Source of the DNA: JBCCGR01 sp039029195
GTDB lineage: Bacteria; Pseudomonadota; Alphaproteobacteria; Rhizobiales; Rhizobiaceae
Assembly: GCA_039029195.1 (NCBI GenBank)
Contig: JBCCGR010000007.1
Location: 1-64,000, forward strand
Reading direction: 5' to 3'
DNA: 64,000 bases
Shown: piece after piece, positions 26,931 through 36,426 of the stretch
How positions within the stretch are numbered: position 1 is the first letter of the stretch
How the letters are laid out: every line of letters starts with the position of its first letter
Notes under the pieces: model-generated
Told to the model about the DNA's origin: nothing
The model's input: the letters and a program-made list of their open reading frames with translations, nothing else
Database searches by the model: none
Translations under genes and position numbers: made by a program

Positions 26931-27932
26931 ATGGATTTCAGCGATATTCCGTTGAGCGGCTTTGATATTGTCGTGCTGGTGCTGATCGCACTGATTATCA
27001 TCACCATCATTGCAGGCATCAAAATTGTGCCACAAGGGCACGCCTACACCGTGGAAAGATTTGGCCGCTACGTGCGTACCATGGACCCTGGGCTGGGTCT
27101 GATTGTGCCATATGTAGAGTCCATCGGTTCAAAGATGAACAAGATGGAACAGGTGCTCAACGTCCCGACGCAGGAGGTTATTACCCGCGACAATGCGATG
27201 GTCAGTGTGGATGGCGTCACATTTTTCCAGGTGCTGGATGCCGCCAAAGCATCCTATGAGGTTAATGATATGGAACTGGCCATTCTGAATCTCACCATGA
27301 CCAACATCCGTACCGTCATGGGCTCTATGGACCTCGACGAGTTGCTGTCCAAGCGTGACCAGATCAACGAGCGCATTCTTCACGTCGTGGATGAAGCTGT
27401 GCATCCCTGGGGTGTAAAAATCACGCGCATTGAAATCAAGGACATCAATCCGCCATCCGATCTGGTCGATTCCATGGCACGTCAGATGAAAGCCGAGCGT
27501 GAAAAACGCGCTCAGGTTTTGGAAGCTGAAGGCGAACGTCAGGCTGAAATTCTGCGCGCCGAGGGTCAGAAACAGGCGCAGATCCTTGAAGCTGAGGGTC
27601 TGAAGGAAGCAGCGTTCAGAGAGGCGGAAGCCCGCGAACGTGAGGCCGAAGCCGAAGCAAAGGCAACAAAAATGGTGTCCGATGCCATTGGATCCGGCAA
27701 CACCCAAGCGATCAACTATTTTGTTGCACAAAAATATGTGGACGCTCTCGGGTCGATCGCATCTGCCAACAACCAAAAGGTTATCATGCTGCCGGTGGAG
27801 GCGACATCGGTTCTGGGATCACTTGGCGGCATAGGTGAGATTTCGAAGGAAATATTTGGCAAGGGCGGCAATTCCCCCAGCGCCCCGAGTGCAGACAAAG
27901 GCTCGGAATCCGGACCGTGGGAGAAAGGCTAG
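26931..27932 (+). CDS. SPFH/stomatin-like membrane protein (paraslipin/QmcA type)
   Basis: This 333-residue protein has one N-terminal hydrophobic segment (about residues 9-30). The SPFH/Band 7 domain has QGHAYTVERFGRY and the NLTMTNIRTVMGSMDLDELLS region (in part). A long charged coiled coil (about 180-245) rich in Ala-Glu-Arg-Gln precedes a Gly-rich tail. Such proteins scaffold membrane microdomains and associate with FtsH or NfeD. GGGGGAA precedes ATG 26931. The nfeD gene follows after three bases, the conserved pairing for this family. Confidence 0.93.
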   Translation: MDFSDIPLSGFDIVVLVLIALIIITIIAGIKIVPQGHAYTVERFGRYVRTMDPGLGLIVPYVESIGSKMNKMEQVLNVPTQEVITRDNAMVSVDGVTFFQVLDAAKASYEVNDMELAILNLTMTNIRTVMGSMDLDELLSKRDQINERILHVVDEAVHPWGVKITRIEIKDINPPSDLVDSMARQMKAEREKRAQVLEAEGERQAEILRAEGQKQAQILEAEGLKEAAFREAEAREREAEAEAKATKMVSDAIGSGNTQAINYFVAQKYVDALGSIASANNQKVIMLPVEATSVLGSLGGIGEISKEIFGKGGNSPSAPSADKGSESGPWEKG

Positions 27933-27935
27933 GGC

Positions 27936-28397
27936 ATGATTTCTGATCTGATTTCGGAACTGGGACCATGGGCGTGGCTGGCGCTTGGTCTGTTGTTGCT
28001 CGTCGCCGAAGTTTTGGCGCCAGGCATTTACCTGCTGTTTTTCGGCCTCGCTGCAATGGTGGTCGGGATAATAAGTGTGTTTGCTGGTGACAGTGTGCCG
28101 TGGTGGACATGGCACGGGCAGATGATCCTGTTTGGCGTGCTTTCGGCAGCGTTTGTGATCTATGGCCATCGTTGGGTGAAGAGCCGCGATCAGACCAGCG
28201 ATCAGCCACACCTCAATGACCGCCAGGGCGCCATGGTTGGCAGAACCGCAACCCTTGCAGATCCAATTGAAAATGGCGTTGGTAAAATCAAGCTGGGTGA
28301 CACGGTCTGGCGGGTAACTGGCCCGGACCTGGCTGCCGGCAAAAAGGTCGTGGTGGAGGCAAACGAGAACGGAGTGTTGCGGGTGGCTTCCACCTGA
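27936..28397 (+). CDS. NfeD-like membrane protein
   Basis: This 153-residue protein has two or three transmembrane segments in residues 10-75. A soluble C-terminal OB-fold domain starts near GAMVGRTATL, with the conserved GKIKLGDTVWRVTG stretch. Short NfeD1b-type proteins work with the SPFH partner encoded directly upstream. No ClpP-like protease domain is present, which marks the short form. Confidence 0.9.
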   Translation: MISDLISELGPWAWLALGLLLLVAEVLAPGIYLLFFGLAAMVVGIISVFAGDSVPWWTWHGQMILFGVLSAAFVIYGHRWVKSRDQTSDQPHLNDRQGAMVGRTATLADPIENGVGKIKLGDTVWRVTGPDLAAGKKVVVEANENGVLRVAST

Positions 28398-28436
28398 TTT
28401 CCATTTGCCACCAATGCACTAAGATGGTGCGCCGCC

Positions 28437-29921
28437 ATGCATGAATTGCTGACGCCCCTACAGATGGCGCTGGCTGACAGGCTGACCATCGAGAGCGGTC
28501 GGCCGGGTTTGGATCTGATGGAAGCGGCCGGTGCCTTCCTGCATGCTGTTCTCAATCGTCATTTTCCTGATTGCTCCAGCATTGCTGTGGTTTGCGGGCC
28601 CGGAAACAATGGCGGCGACGGGTTTGTGCTGGCCCGGTTGCTAGCCAAGGATGGCAAACAGGTCGATGTTCAAATTGCTGCTGATCATTCGTCAATCAAA
28701 GGCGAAGCCGGTATAGCGCTGGACAGGCTTCCGGTGGAGGTCAATCGCCCGGCTGAATTCCAGCCGGAGAGCTATGATCTCATTGTGGATGCATTGTTCG
28801 GAGCCGGACTGTCCCGCGCCATCGAGGGCAAGCTTGCCGCGCTGATTGATGAGATCAACAAGGCGAACGCCGCCATATTGAGCGTTGATCTTCCAAGCGG
28901 CATTTCAGGCTTGACCGGGCAAAGGCTGGGGACGGCGGTCAAAGCCGATGTCACTGCCACTTTCTTTCGCATGAAACCCGGGCATCTTTTGTTTCCCGGA
29001 CGGGCCCATTGCGGGACTACCGAACTTGGGCAGATCGGCATTTCGGATGCGGTGTTCAACAACATTCCGGTTGATCATTATCGAAACCAGCCACCCTTGT
29101 GGATCAATCAGTTTCCTCGCCTAGCCGTTGAGGGACACAAATATCATCGCGGCCACACTCTTGTCGTTTCGGGCTCGCTCGAAAAGTCAGGTGCGGCGCG
29201 TCTGATGGCAAAGTCTGCATTGCGCGTTGGCTCGGGTCTTGTGACGATTGGTGCCGACAAGGCCACCTTGCCGGTCCATGCAGCGCGGCTTGATACAATC
29301 ATGCTGGCCACCTTGAACGCGCCTGCTGATCTCTCAACTATTCTGGAAGATCATCGCATCAATGTGCTGGGTCTTGGGCCGGGACTGACACCTGATGAAA
29401 CCACACAGGATCTGGTGCTTGCTGCAGCCGAAAGTGGGCGAGCCCTTGTGCTGGACGCCGGTGGGCTGTCAGCGTTTCGCGGCCAATCCGACCTGTTGTT
29501 CGATGCAGTAAAAGCCAGCCAAATACCGGTGGTGTTCACCCCGCATGATGGTGAGTTCAAAGCACTCTTTTCGGACCTTTCAGAAATCGCGTCAAAACCC
29601 GAACGAGCCCGCAAAGCAGCAACCAGAAGCGGCGCTGTTGTGATCCTGAAGGGCGCCGACACCGTTGTCGCATCCCCGGAGGGGATGATCGCGATTTCAG
29701 ACAATGCGCCGCCGTGGCTTGCCACAGCCGGAAGCGGAGATGTTCTCGGCGGGCTTGTTGCAGGTTTGTTTGCGCAGGGGATGCCCGGCTTCGAAGCGGC
29801 TTGCGCTGCTGTTTGGATCCACGGCGAAGCGGCAAACCGGGTCGGCCCGGGCCTCATTGCCAGCGATCTGGATGGTGGTGTGAAACTGGTATTGGAGGAA
29901 TTGAATCAACCGGTTGGCTGA
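28437..29921 (+). CDS. nnr: Bifunctional NAD(P)H-hydrate epimerase/ADP-dependent dehydratase
   Basis: This 494-residue fusion has an N-terminal YjeF_N epimerase domain (about 1-215) with GPGNNGGDGF and VDALFGAGLSR. A C-terminal ribokinase-like dehydratase domain follows (about 225-490) with LGLGPGL, TPHDGEF and the ATAGSGDVLGG signature. It repairs damaged NADHX and NADPHX. It begins 39 bp after nfeD on the same strand and may share its transcript. The ATG start has only a weak ribosome-binding site. Confidence 0.95.
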   Translation: MHELLTPLQMALADRLTIESGRPGLDLMEAAGAFLHAVLNRHFPDCSSIAVVCGPGNNGGDGFVLARLLAKDGKQVDVQIAADHSSIKGEAGIALDRLPVEVNRPAEFQPESYDLIVDALFGAGLSRAIEGKLAALIDEINKANAAILSVDLPSGISGLTGQRLGTAVKADVTATFFRMKPGHLLFPGRAHCGTTELGQIGISDAVFNNIPVDHYRNQPPLWINQFPRLAVEGHKYHRGHTLVVSGSLEKSGAARLMAKSALRVGSGLVTIGADKATLPVHAARLDTIMLATLNAPADLSTILEDHRINVLGLGPGLTPDETTQDLVLAAAESGRALVLDAGGLSAFRGQSDLLFDAVKASQIPVVFTPHDGEFKALFSDLSEIASKPERARKAATRSGAVVILKGADTVVASPEGMIAISDNAPPWLATAGSGDVLGGLVAGLFAQGMPGFEAACAAVWIHGEAANRVGPGLIASDLDGGVKLVLEELNQPVG

Positions 29922-30025
29922 TTTTTGAGCCGTTCCCCTTTTGATTGAATCATCAAATGGACAAGGAACCGCGACGGAGTATTTGCGTGCTGAGCAGAAG
30001 CGTTTCCGTGAAACGGTGATGCGCT

Positions 30026-31024
30026 CTAGGCCACACCCACCCGCAGCAGATCATGCAGATGCACAACACCGACGGGCCTGGTGCCTTCAGTCACGAAAAG
30101 CGCGGTGATGGACGAGGATTCCAGCATTTCCAAAGCGGAAGCCGTCAACGTGTCGGACGATATCGTTTTCGGATCGCGGGTCATGATCGTGTCCACGCAT
30201 TCGCCCAGAAGGTCGGCTCTCAGGTGGCGTCGCAAATCGCCGTCTGTTATGATGCCGATGAGGTCGCCGGAACCATTGATCACGCCGACGCATCCAAGGC
30301 CCTTTTCTGAGATCTGCATGATCGCTTCTGTCATTTGCGAACCTTCAGCAATGACGGGCACTTCCTCGCCGCAGTGCATGACATCACGCACCTGTTTGAA
30401 GCCCGCGCCAAGTTTGCCGCCCGGGTGAAAGACGTTGAAGTCTCCTGCCGTGAAACCACGTCCCTCGAGCAGAGCAACGGCAAGCGCATCACCCATGGCA
30501 AGTTGCAAAAGGGTGGATGAGGTCGGAGCAAGATTGTGCGGACAGGCTTCCTTGACCTTCGGCAGGGCCAGGATGATGTCGGCCTCCAGTCCGAGTGTGG
30601 ATTTGACTCCGGATGTGAGTGCGATCAGCGGAATATTGAAGCGCCGACTGTAGCTCAAAACACCACCGAGTTCGGCGGTTTCACCTGACCAGGAAAGCGC
30701 CAAAACAGCATCGTCTCGAGCGATCATGCCAAGGTCGCCATGGTTGGCTTCGGAGGCATGAACGAAATAGGCGGGCGTGCCGGTTGAGGCGAGAGTTGCA
30801 GCAATCTTTGCTGCAATATGCCCGGATTTGCCCACACCGGTCACAATCACCCGGCCCTTGATCTCGGCGATGGTTGAAACGGCCTGCGAGAAGGCGTCGG
30901 AAAGCCCATTTTCGAACGCAGATTGAAGCGCTTCCATTCCGGCGGTTTGCGAGGCGAGTGTCCGCAGCGCAGACGTTACCGCAGGGGCGGGTGCTGATAC
31001 AGATTTAGCCAGGGCGTCGCTCAC
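30026..31024 (-). CDS. kdsD: D-arabinose-5-phosphate isomerase (KpsF/GutQ/KdsD family)
   Basis: This 332-residue protein has an SIS domain (about 40-180) with VTGVGKSGHIAAKIAATL (in part), HASEANHGDLG and SWSGETAEL. A pair of CBS domains follows (about 205-330). The enzyme makes D-arabinose 5-phosphate, the first step of KDO synthesis for lipopolysaccharide. GTG 31024 is preceded by GGAGA six bases upstream; the longer frame to 31117 has no such site and would overlap the divergent promoter. Confidence 0.93.
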   Translation of the reverse strand: MSDALAKSVSAPAPAVTSALRTLASQTAGMEALQSAFENGLSDAFSQAVSTIAEIKGRVIVTGVGKSGHIAAKIAATLASTGTPAYFVHASEANHGDLGMIARDDAVLALSWSGETAELGGVLSYSRRFNIPLIALTSGVKSTLGLEADIILALPKVKEACPHNLAPTSSTLLQLAMGDALAVALLEGRGFTAGDFNVFHPGGKLGAGFKQVRDVMHCGEEVPVIAEGSQMTEAIMQISEKGLGCVGVINGSGDLIGIITDGDLRRHLRADLLGECVDTIMTRDPKTISSDTLTASALEMLESSSITALFVTEGTRPVGVVHLHDLLRVGVA

Positions 31025-31202
31025 GTCTGATCTCCGATGGGCGATGTGATTTCGCCTCGTGCATACCGACCGAAATCGGCCCGATTTTATCGAATTGGTA
31101 AAGGTTGCGTTAACCACACATCTTTACGGTTCGCTAAGGATTCCGGCGCGCTGTGGTCGTCGGTCGCATGCGGGCATAGCAGACCATGGGTCGCCAACAA
31201 AA

Positions 31203-32891
31203 GTGAAAACTCGATTTGCCTTGACGATCAACGGTTTTCCGCGCGCAGCCCGACCTGTTGCGAGGCAGGCTTTGCTGCTGTCCGCTGTTTTTGCCGCCAG
31301 TGGTTTGACCGCCCCTGCTACGGCGCAGGTGCTGCTGCCCAACCCTTCAGGCAATGTGGTGATCGAAGGTGACGCGACTGTGGCGGGTGCCGAGAACCGG
31401 CGTTCTCAATCAGCGGATAACGGGTCCATTGGCGCGCCACTGACGATTGGCGTTGAAAATGGTTCCGATCCGGCTTTTGATGATGGCTCCAATTTTGACG
31501 GCACGATCCCCGTTGATGATCCAAACCAGCCCACCGCCCTGACACCGTCTTCGGACGATGCATCTTCCGGAACCGGTCGGGCAGCCGCCGCTCGACGCGC
31601 GCAACCGGTGGGAGAACCGGGTCCTGATGGTCAAACGACCACGCGCAGCAACGTCGCCGCAGCGCCTATTGAAGGGTCAGTCAGCCAACCGGATGACGAT
31701 CCATACGCGCCCATCGGACTGCGCATGGGCACCTTCACGTTGCTTCCCACAATTGAGCAGAGCCTCGGTGTTACCTCCAATGCTGATGCAACAAGCGGTG
31801 GATCGGAATCCGCCTTTTCGCAAACCGATGTTTCGGTAGAAGCCCGATCTGACTGGTCGCGGCATGAATTCTTGCTGCAAATGCAGGCAACTTATCAAAA
31901 GTTCCTGAATGGGAGCACGGACGATCTCCCGTCTGCCGGAGGCGACGCCACTTTGCGTCTGGACGTGAACCAGGACGTCACGATCAATTTCGGGCTAGGC
32001 TATGATTTCACCAATGAAAGTGCGTCCTCCAGCAACCTCACCAATTTGACCGGCGTTATCACGCGTGCTGACGGCACGGTGGTGGGTGCGGCAGCTGCAG
32101 GCCCAACGGTGACCAACCGTCCGGGTGTTCATGCCGTTGAGGCGTTCGCGGAGGCGAACCGGAATGCAGGAAAGTTTGGTGTTTCGCTGCGCGGCACCAT
32201 CATCAAGACCACCTATGAAAACGCCGATCTGAGCAACGGGACCAGTGTTTCACAGGGTGATCGTGACAACGTTCTGGCTACCGGACGAATTCGTCTGAGT
32301 TACGAGCACACGCCGGCAATCGCGCCTTTTGTCGAGGTGAGTTACGGCAAGCGAACCTACGATCAGAGGCTGGATCGTAATGGCAACAGGCGGGACGGCA
32401 CGAACTATGCTCTGCGCGGCGGGGTGGCCTACGATTTTGGCGAGAAGCTGACTGGTGAAATTGCGGCAGGCTACGCGGCGGAAAAGTTTGACGATGCTGG
32501 CCTGAACACGCTGAGTGGGGTGACGGTGGATGGTAACATTGTCTGGTCACCCCAACGGCTGACAACCGTCACCGCAACCGCGACCACCAGTCTGGTGCCA
32601 TCAACCATTGCCAACGACAGCGGCTCTATCCGCTATTCCGGCACGCTGAACATTGCGCGTCAGTTTAAGCCACAATTGCGCATTGATGCAGGCGTGACGG
32701 CAAGTTTTGAGGATTTCGATGGAACCGGTCGGGAAGACGTCGTCTACGGGGCGAACACGGGCTTTGTCTGGTCGCTGAACCGATCGGCAGCCATCACGGG
32801 CCGGCTGTCTTATGAAAAATCGGAAAGCTCTGATCCGGATTCGGATTTTGACACGACGACCGCACGCGTGGGATTGCGGCTGCGGAAATAA
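31203..32891 (+). CDS. Outer-membrane beta-barrel protein (BBP2_2-like)
   Basis: This 562-residue protein has a long signal peptide (cleavage near ATAQ, about residue 41). A low-complexity polar region rich in Asp, Ser and Pro (about 50-175) precedes a C-terminal half of alternating polar and aromatic beta-strands from GTFTLLPTIEQSLGVTSNAD onward. It ends in VGLRLRK. This is the pattern of the BBP2_2 beta-barrel family common in Rhizobiales and often linked to polysaccharide export loci. The start is probably GTG 31203; a GTG at 31059 would give an implausible leader. No clear ribosome-binding site is visible. Confidence 0.72.
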   Translation: MKTRFALTINGFPRAARPVARQALLLSAVFAASGLTAPATAQVLLPNPSGNVVIEGDATVAGAENRRSQSADNGSIGAPLTIGVENGSDPAFDDGSNFDGTIPVDDPNQPTALTPSSDDASSGTGRAAAARRAQPVGEPGPDGQTTTRSNVAAAPIEGSVSQPDDDPYAPIGLRMGTFTLLPTIEQSLGVTSNADATSGGSESAFSQTDVSVEARSDWSRHEFLLQMQATYQKFLNGSTDDLPSAGGDATLRLDVNQDVTINFGLGYDFTNESASSSNLTNLTGVITRADGTVVGAAAAGPTVTNRPGVHAVEAFAEANRNAGKFGVSLRGTIIKTTYENADLSNGTSVSQGDRDNVLATGRIRLSYEHTPAIAPFVEVSYGKRTYDQRLDRNGNRRDGTNYALRGGVAYDFGEKLTGEIAAGYAAEKFDDAGLNTLSGVTVDGNIVWSPQRLTTVTATATTSLVPSTIANDSGSIRYSGTLNIARQFKPQLRIDAGVTASFEDFDGTGREDVVYGANTGFVWSLNRSAAITGRLSYEKSESSDPDSDFDTTTARVGLRLRK

Positions 32892-34403
32892 TCAATCGGT
32901 GTTGGCAACCATTTTGCGCAACACAGGTTTTTCGATCTTTCCCATCACGTTTCGGGGAAGTTCGTCAAGAAAGACAACCGATCTGGGTTGTTTGTAGCGA
33001 GCAATGCGGTTCTGCAGAAATTCAAGATACTCATCGGCAGAAAGCGCAGCACCCGTTCCCAATTCGATGACCGCCACAGGCGTTTCACCCCAAACATCGT
33101 GCGGCTTGCCCACCACTGCGATTGCCGAAATCGCCGGATGTTCAAGAGAAACCGCTTCAATTTCAGCCGGGTAGATGTTCTCCCCGCCGGAAATGATCAT
33201 GTCCTTGGCGCGGTCAACAATCCAGTAATAGCCGTCTTCATCGGCCACACCAATGTCGCCGGTATTGTACCAGCCGTCGTTGAGAACGGCGGACGTTTCC
33301 TCTTCGCTGCGCCAGTAGTGGCTCATCAGATTTTCACCGTGAACGTAAACCACACCGCGGTCGCCGACTGCGCACACTGTACCCTTGTCGGAACGAAGTT
33401 CGATGTCGCAATGTTTAACGGCAATCCCGGCTGAGCCGGACTTCCGTTCGGTTTCCGAGAGCGGCAGGGCAATTGCGGCTGGTCCGGTTTCCGTTGCGCC
33501 ATAGACCTGCGTAACCGGAATGCCCAGTGCGTGAAACGCGTCGATCTGCTGCTGCGGGATGATGGATGATCCCACCGCCAGAAAGTCGAGCGAAGAAAAA
33601 TCCGCACTGTCCCACAGCGCCGGTTGCATGATTGCCGCCATCTGCGCGGGAACGAGCAAAGTTCCTGTGATTTTGTACTTTTCGATGTCTGAAATTGTGC
33701 TTTGCGGATCAAATCTCTGATGAAGGTGCACCGTCGCGCCATGCATCAGGGCGGGCAGAAGCAAAATGCACAAGCCACCCACGTGAAACAGCGGAAGTGT
33801 GATCAGCACACGTCCACCCGGCGCAAAGCCGAATATGTCATGACAATTGGATATGTTGACCGCGAGTGCCCTGTGGTTCAACACCACACCTTTGGGCCGC
33901 CCCGTGGTACCGGAGGTGTAGACCAGCAGCAACGGATTGCTCTCGTTGCCCATGGGGGGCAACTCATCCCGAGTCGTTGGCTGAGTGATCAGGTCATCCT
34001 GACTGATGGAAGCAACGCCGTGTCGATTCCGCAAGGCATTCGCCATATCCAAGAACGCATCGTCGTGGATGATCACTGATGGTTCGGCGTGGCCCATCAG
34101 ATAGTGATACTCGGCCTCCGCAAGACGGCTGTTAAACGGAAGCAGAATTGCCCCAATACGGGCACAGGCGAACAACAAAACCAGAATGGTTGGATGGTTG
34201 AGCCCGAGCCAGCCTACCCGATCCCCATGTCCGATATCGAAGTCGCTGGAGAGCCGATTTGCTGCGATGGCAGAATGCTGTCGAAGTTGGCTGAACGTGA
34301 GGCTTGTCTCACCAAAAACCAGCGCAACTTGGTCCGGATGAGTTTCGGCGAGCCAGTCCAACCGATCCACAAGGTTGGAAAATTCAAGCGTATCGCTGGA
34401 CAT
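32892..34403 (-). CDS. Acyl-CoA synthetase (AMP-forming)
   Basis: This 503-residue ANL-superfamily ligase has the P-loop VYTSGTTGRPKG, the YGATE A5 motif, GWYNTGDIG (A7) and the C-terminal catalytic lysine in NVMGKIEK. It activates a carboxylic acid to its CoA thioester. It is the last of four closely packed genes with a NicX-like dioxygenase, a hydrolase and an acyl-CoA-dehydrogenase-like protein, so its substrate is probably a ring-derived or side-chain acid. Its stop abuts the stop of the converging beta-barrel gene. Confidence 0.9.
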   Translation of the reverse strand: MSSDTLEFSNLVDRLDWLAETHPDQVALVFGETSLTFSQLRQHSAIAANRLSSDFDIGHGDRVGWLGLNHPTILVLLFACARIGAILLPFNSRLAEAEYHYLMGHAEPSVIIHDDAFLDMANALRNRHGVASISQDDLITQPTTRDELPPMGNESNPLLLVYTSGTTGRPKGVVLNHRALAVNISNCHDIFGFAPGGRVLITLPLFHVGGLCILLLPALMHGATVHLHQRFDPQSTISDIEKYKITGTLLVPAQMAAIMQPALWDSADFSSLDFLAVGSSIIPQQQIDAFHALGIPVTQVYGATETGPAAIALPLSETERKSGSAGIAVKHCDIELRSDKGTVCAVGDRGVVYVHGENLMSHYWRSEEETSAVLNDGWYNTGDIGVADEDGYYWIVDRAKDMIISGGENIYPAEIEAVSLEHPAISAIAVVGKPHDVWGETPVAVIELGTGAALSADEYLEFLQNRIARYKQPRSVVFLDELPRNVMGKIEKPVLRKMVANTD

Positions 34404-34411
34404 GATCGCGA

Positions 34412-35641
34412 CTATTCGTCGGTTTCACCGGGTTCGTAAAGTGATTCCTCACCAAGCCGTTGCTGTGTGATTTCTGCTGTCCAGGGCAACATAACCGAGC
34501 CACAACGGCTCTCGCGATACATGCGTTCCAGAGGGAAGTTCTTCAACAATGAGCGTCCACCGCAGGTTCGAATGCCAAGCGCGCAGATTTCCTGTGCGCG
34601 CTCCATGATCGTGTGTTGAGCTGCGTAGGCGCGAAGCCGCTGATCCTTGGTGGGGTTGAAAGCAGCCTCCCGGATTGTGCATTCAAACAGGGCACGCGAT
34701 TGTTCCAGCAGCAGCCGCATGCGTGAAACGGCAAATTGTTTCGCCGGGATGTGACGGCTTTTTCCCGGGACGGTGGGAATCTCTCCGCGCAGATATTTCA
34801 CGGTGAAGTCAAATGCCCCTTGCGAAAGGCCGAGATAGGTTGGCGACAAGGTGAAAAACATGTGTGGCCACTTCAGCGCAAGACGATAGTAGATGCCGGG
34901 AGGGAGCAGCTCCAGATCATCGGGCACAAACACATCTTCAAGCTTCAGACCGCGTGACACCGTTGCGCGCATGCCGACCGGGTCCCAGGGACCGAAAATC
35001 TCAAACCCATCTGCATCCTGGGGCACGCAGAGATAAACAGCGTTGCGGATTTTGTCGGGTCCTTCGTCGCCCTCGACGGTGCAGACCATCGAATAGTGGG
35101 TTGCCGCTCCTGCAAGTGACGCGAAGTGTTTCATACCGTTGACGATCCATCCGCCATCAACCTTTTTTGCGGTCGTGCCGAAAGGCGCCTTACCGGCAGC
35201 GGCAGCGGAATTGGGCTCCGAAAATGGCTGCGCAAAGATTGCGCCTTCCTTGATCACCTTTTCATAGAGTTTCTCGCGGCGCTGGTTTTGAAGCGCTCTG
35301 GTCTCATCACGCACGGGCAGGCTGTCGAAAACCGCACCGGTCCACAATGTGGTTTGAGCATGCATATTGAATGTAAGAGCCGTCGCTCCGCACCAGCGAC
35401 CAAGCTCTGCCGACACGCGACAATAGGTTTCAAAATCTGCTCCCAATCCGCCATTCTCTCGCGGAATGGTCAGGGCAAGAAAACCCGCATCTCTCAGATC
35501 GTTGTAATTGTCGAAGGGGAAGGAGCCATCCTCATCGTACCGCGCCGAGCGGTCAGCAAATTTTCCCTCGCCGAGGGCACGCGCATTGGCAACCAGTTCG
35601 TCGGGCGACTGGTCAGGTGAAAAGGGTGCCGGTGTCAGCAT
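34412..35641 (-). CDS. Acyl-CoA-dehydrogenase-like flavoprotein, atypical active site
   Basis: This 409-residue protein has the ACAD fold: an N-terminal helical domain, a middle beta domain with WIVNGMKHFASLAG and VGMRATVSRG, and a C-terminal helical bundle with CGGRSLLKNFPLERMYRESR (in part). Where many ACADs have the catalytic Glu in YEGT, this one reads MLPWTAEI, so the usual base is absent at that place. This points to an unusual dehydrogenase or to a flavin monooxygenase of the DszC/HpaH branch. It overlaps the hydrolase gene by 29 bp. Confidence 0.82.
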   Translation of the reverse strand: MLTPAPFSPDQSPDELVANARALGEGKFADRSARYDEDGSFPFDNYNDLRDAGFLALTIPRENGGLGADFETYCRVSAELGRWCGATALTFNMHAQTTLWTGAVFDSLPVRDETRALQNQRREKLYEKVIKEGAIFAQPFSEPNSAAAAGKAPFGTTAKKVDGGWIVNGMKHFASLAGAATHYSMVCTVEGDEGPDKIRNAVYLCVPQDADGFEIFGPWDPVGMRATVSRGLKLEDVFVPDDLELLPPGIYYRLALKWPHMFFTLSPTYLGLSQGAFDFTVKYLRGEIPTVPGKSRHIPAKQFAVSRMRLLLEQSRALFECTIREAAFNPTKDQRLRAYAAQHTIMERAQEICALGIRTCGGRSLLKNFPLERMYRESRCGSVMLPWTAEITQQRLGEESLYEPGETDE

Positions 35642-36416
35642 CGACGCTCTCCAGGCTGTTCAAGAATGAAAAAAGATGGTGGTTGAAGCCGTCGGGCTCT
35701 TCCAGGTTCGCCATGTGACCGACACCGGACATTTTGATGAATTGGCTGCCGGGAATTTTGCCCGCCATCTTTTCCATCATCGGTGCGGGGGAATTCCGGT
35801 CTTCCTCGCCTGCAATCAGCAGAGTTGGTGCCTTGATGTCAGGAAGCTGGTTTCGACGATCGAACGTCACAATTGTTTCCACGGCCTGCCGATAAGCGGG
35901 GATTGGCACGTGACACATCACGGATCTGATCTCTTCAATGATGTTGGCCCCGGCGGTCTTGCCCACCAGCCCGCCAGCAAATTGCTCAGCAAACTCTTCC
36001 ATCGACATGCCATTGTCGAACGGTTCGAACCGCGCCTTCACGAACGCCTTCTGAAAGTCCCCGTCCGGGCGTCCAAAGGCCGGGCTTGTTGCCGAAAGGA
36101 TAAGCGCTGAAACACGTTCTGGATGGGTCGCGTAGATTTCCTGTGCAGTCATTCCACCCATTGAATGTCCCAGGATCGCAGCTTTGGAAATGCCGAGCTC
36201 ATTCAATGTGGCAACAACAATATCCACATGTGGAGCGAAGCCTTGAGCATCAGCCTGTGGCGTCTCTCCAAAACCCGGCGCATCAATTGACACACACCGC
36301 CAGCCATATTTCTGCGCGGCTGCCAGCTGATGTTTGAAACCTTCCTTGCCGCTGCCTAGTCCGTGCAGGCAGACCAGCGTCGGCCCCTCGCCACCCGTGT
36401 CGAGAAAAGAGGTCAC
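35613..36416 (-). CDS. Alpha/beta hydrolase, possible N-formylmaleamate deformylase-like
   Basis: This 267-residue hydrolase has LHGLGSGKEGF (oxyanion), GHSMGGM with the nucleophile Ser, an acid in AGEEDRNSP and a C-terminal histidine in GVGHMANLE. In nicotinate degradation the NicX dioxygenase product is deformylated by NicD, also an alpha/beta hydrolase. Its position ten bases after the NicX-like gene makes a comparable role plausible but unproven. The start is GTG; an in-frame stop three codons upstream limits extension. Confidence 0.8.
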   Translation of the reverse strand: MTSFLDTGGEGPTLVCLHGLGSGKEGFKHQLAAAQKYGWRCVSIDAPGFGETPQADAQGFAPHVDIVVATLNELGISKAAILGHSMGGMTAQEIYATHPERVSALILSATSPAFGRPDGDFQKAFVKARFEPFDNGMSMEEFAEQFAGGLVGKTAGANIIEEIRSVMCHVPIPAYRQAVETIVTFDRRNQLPDIKAPTLLIAGEEDRNSPAPMMEKMAGKIPGSQFIKMSGVGHMANLEEPDGFNHHLFSFLNSLESVDADTGTLFT

Positions 36417-36426
36417 GTGCGCTCAC

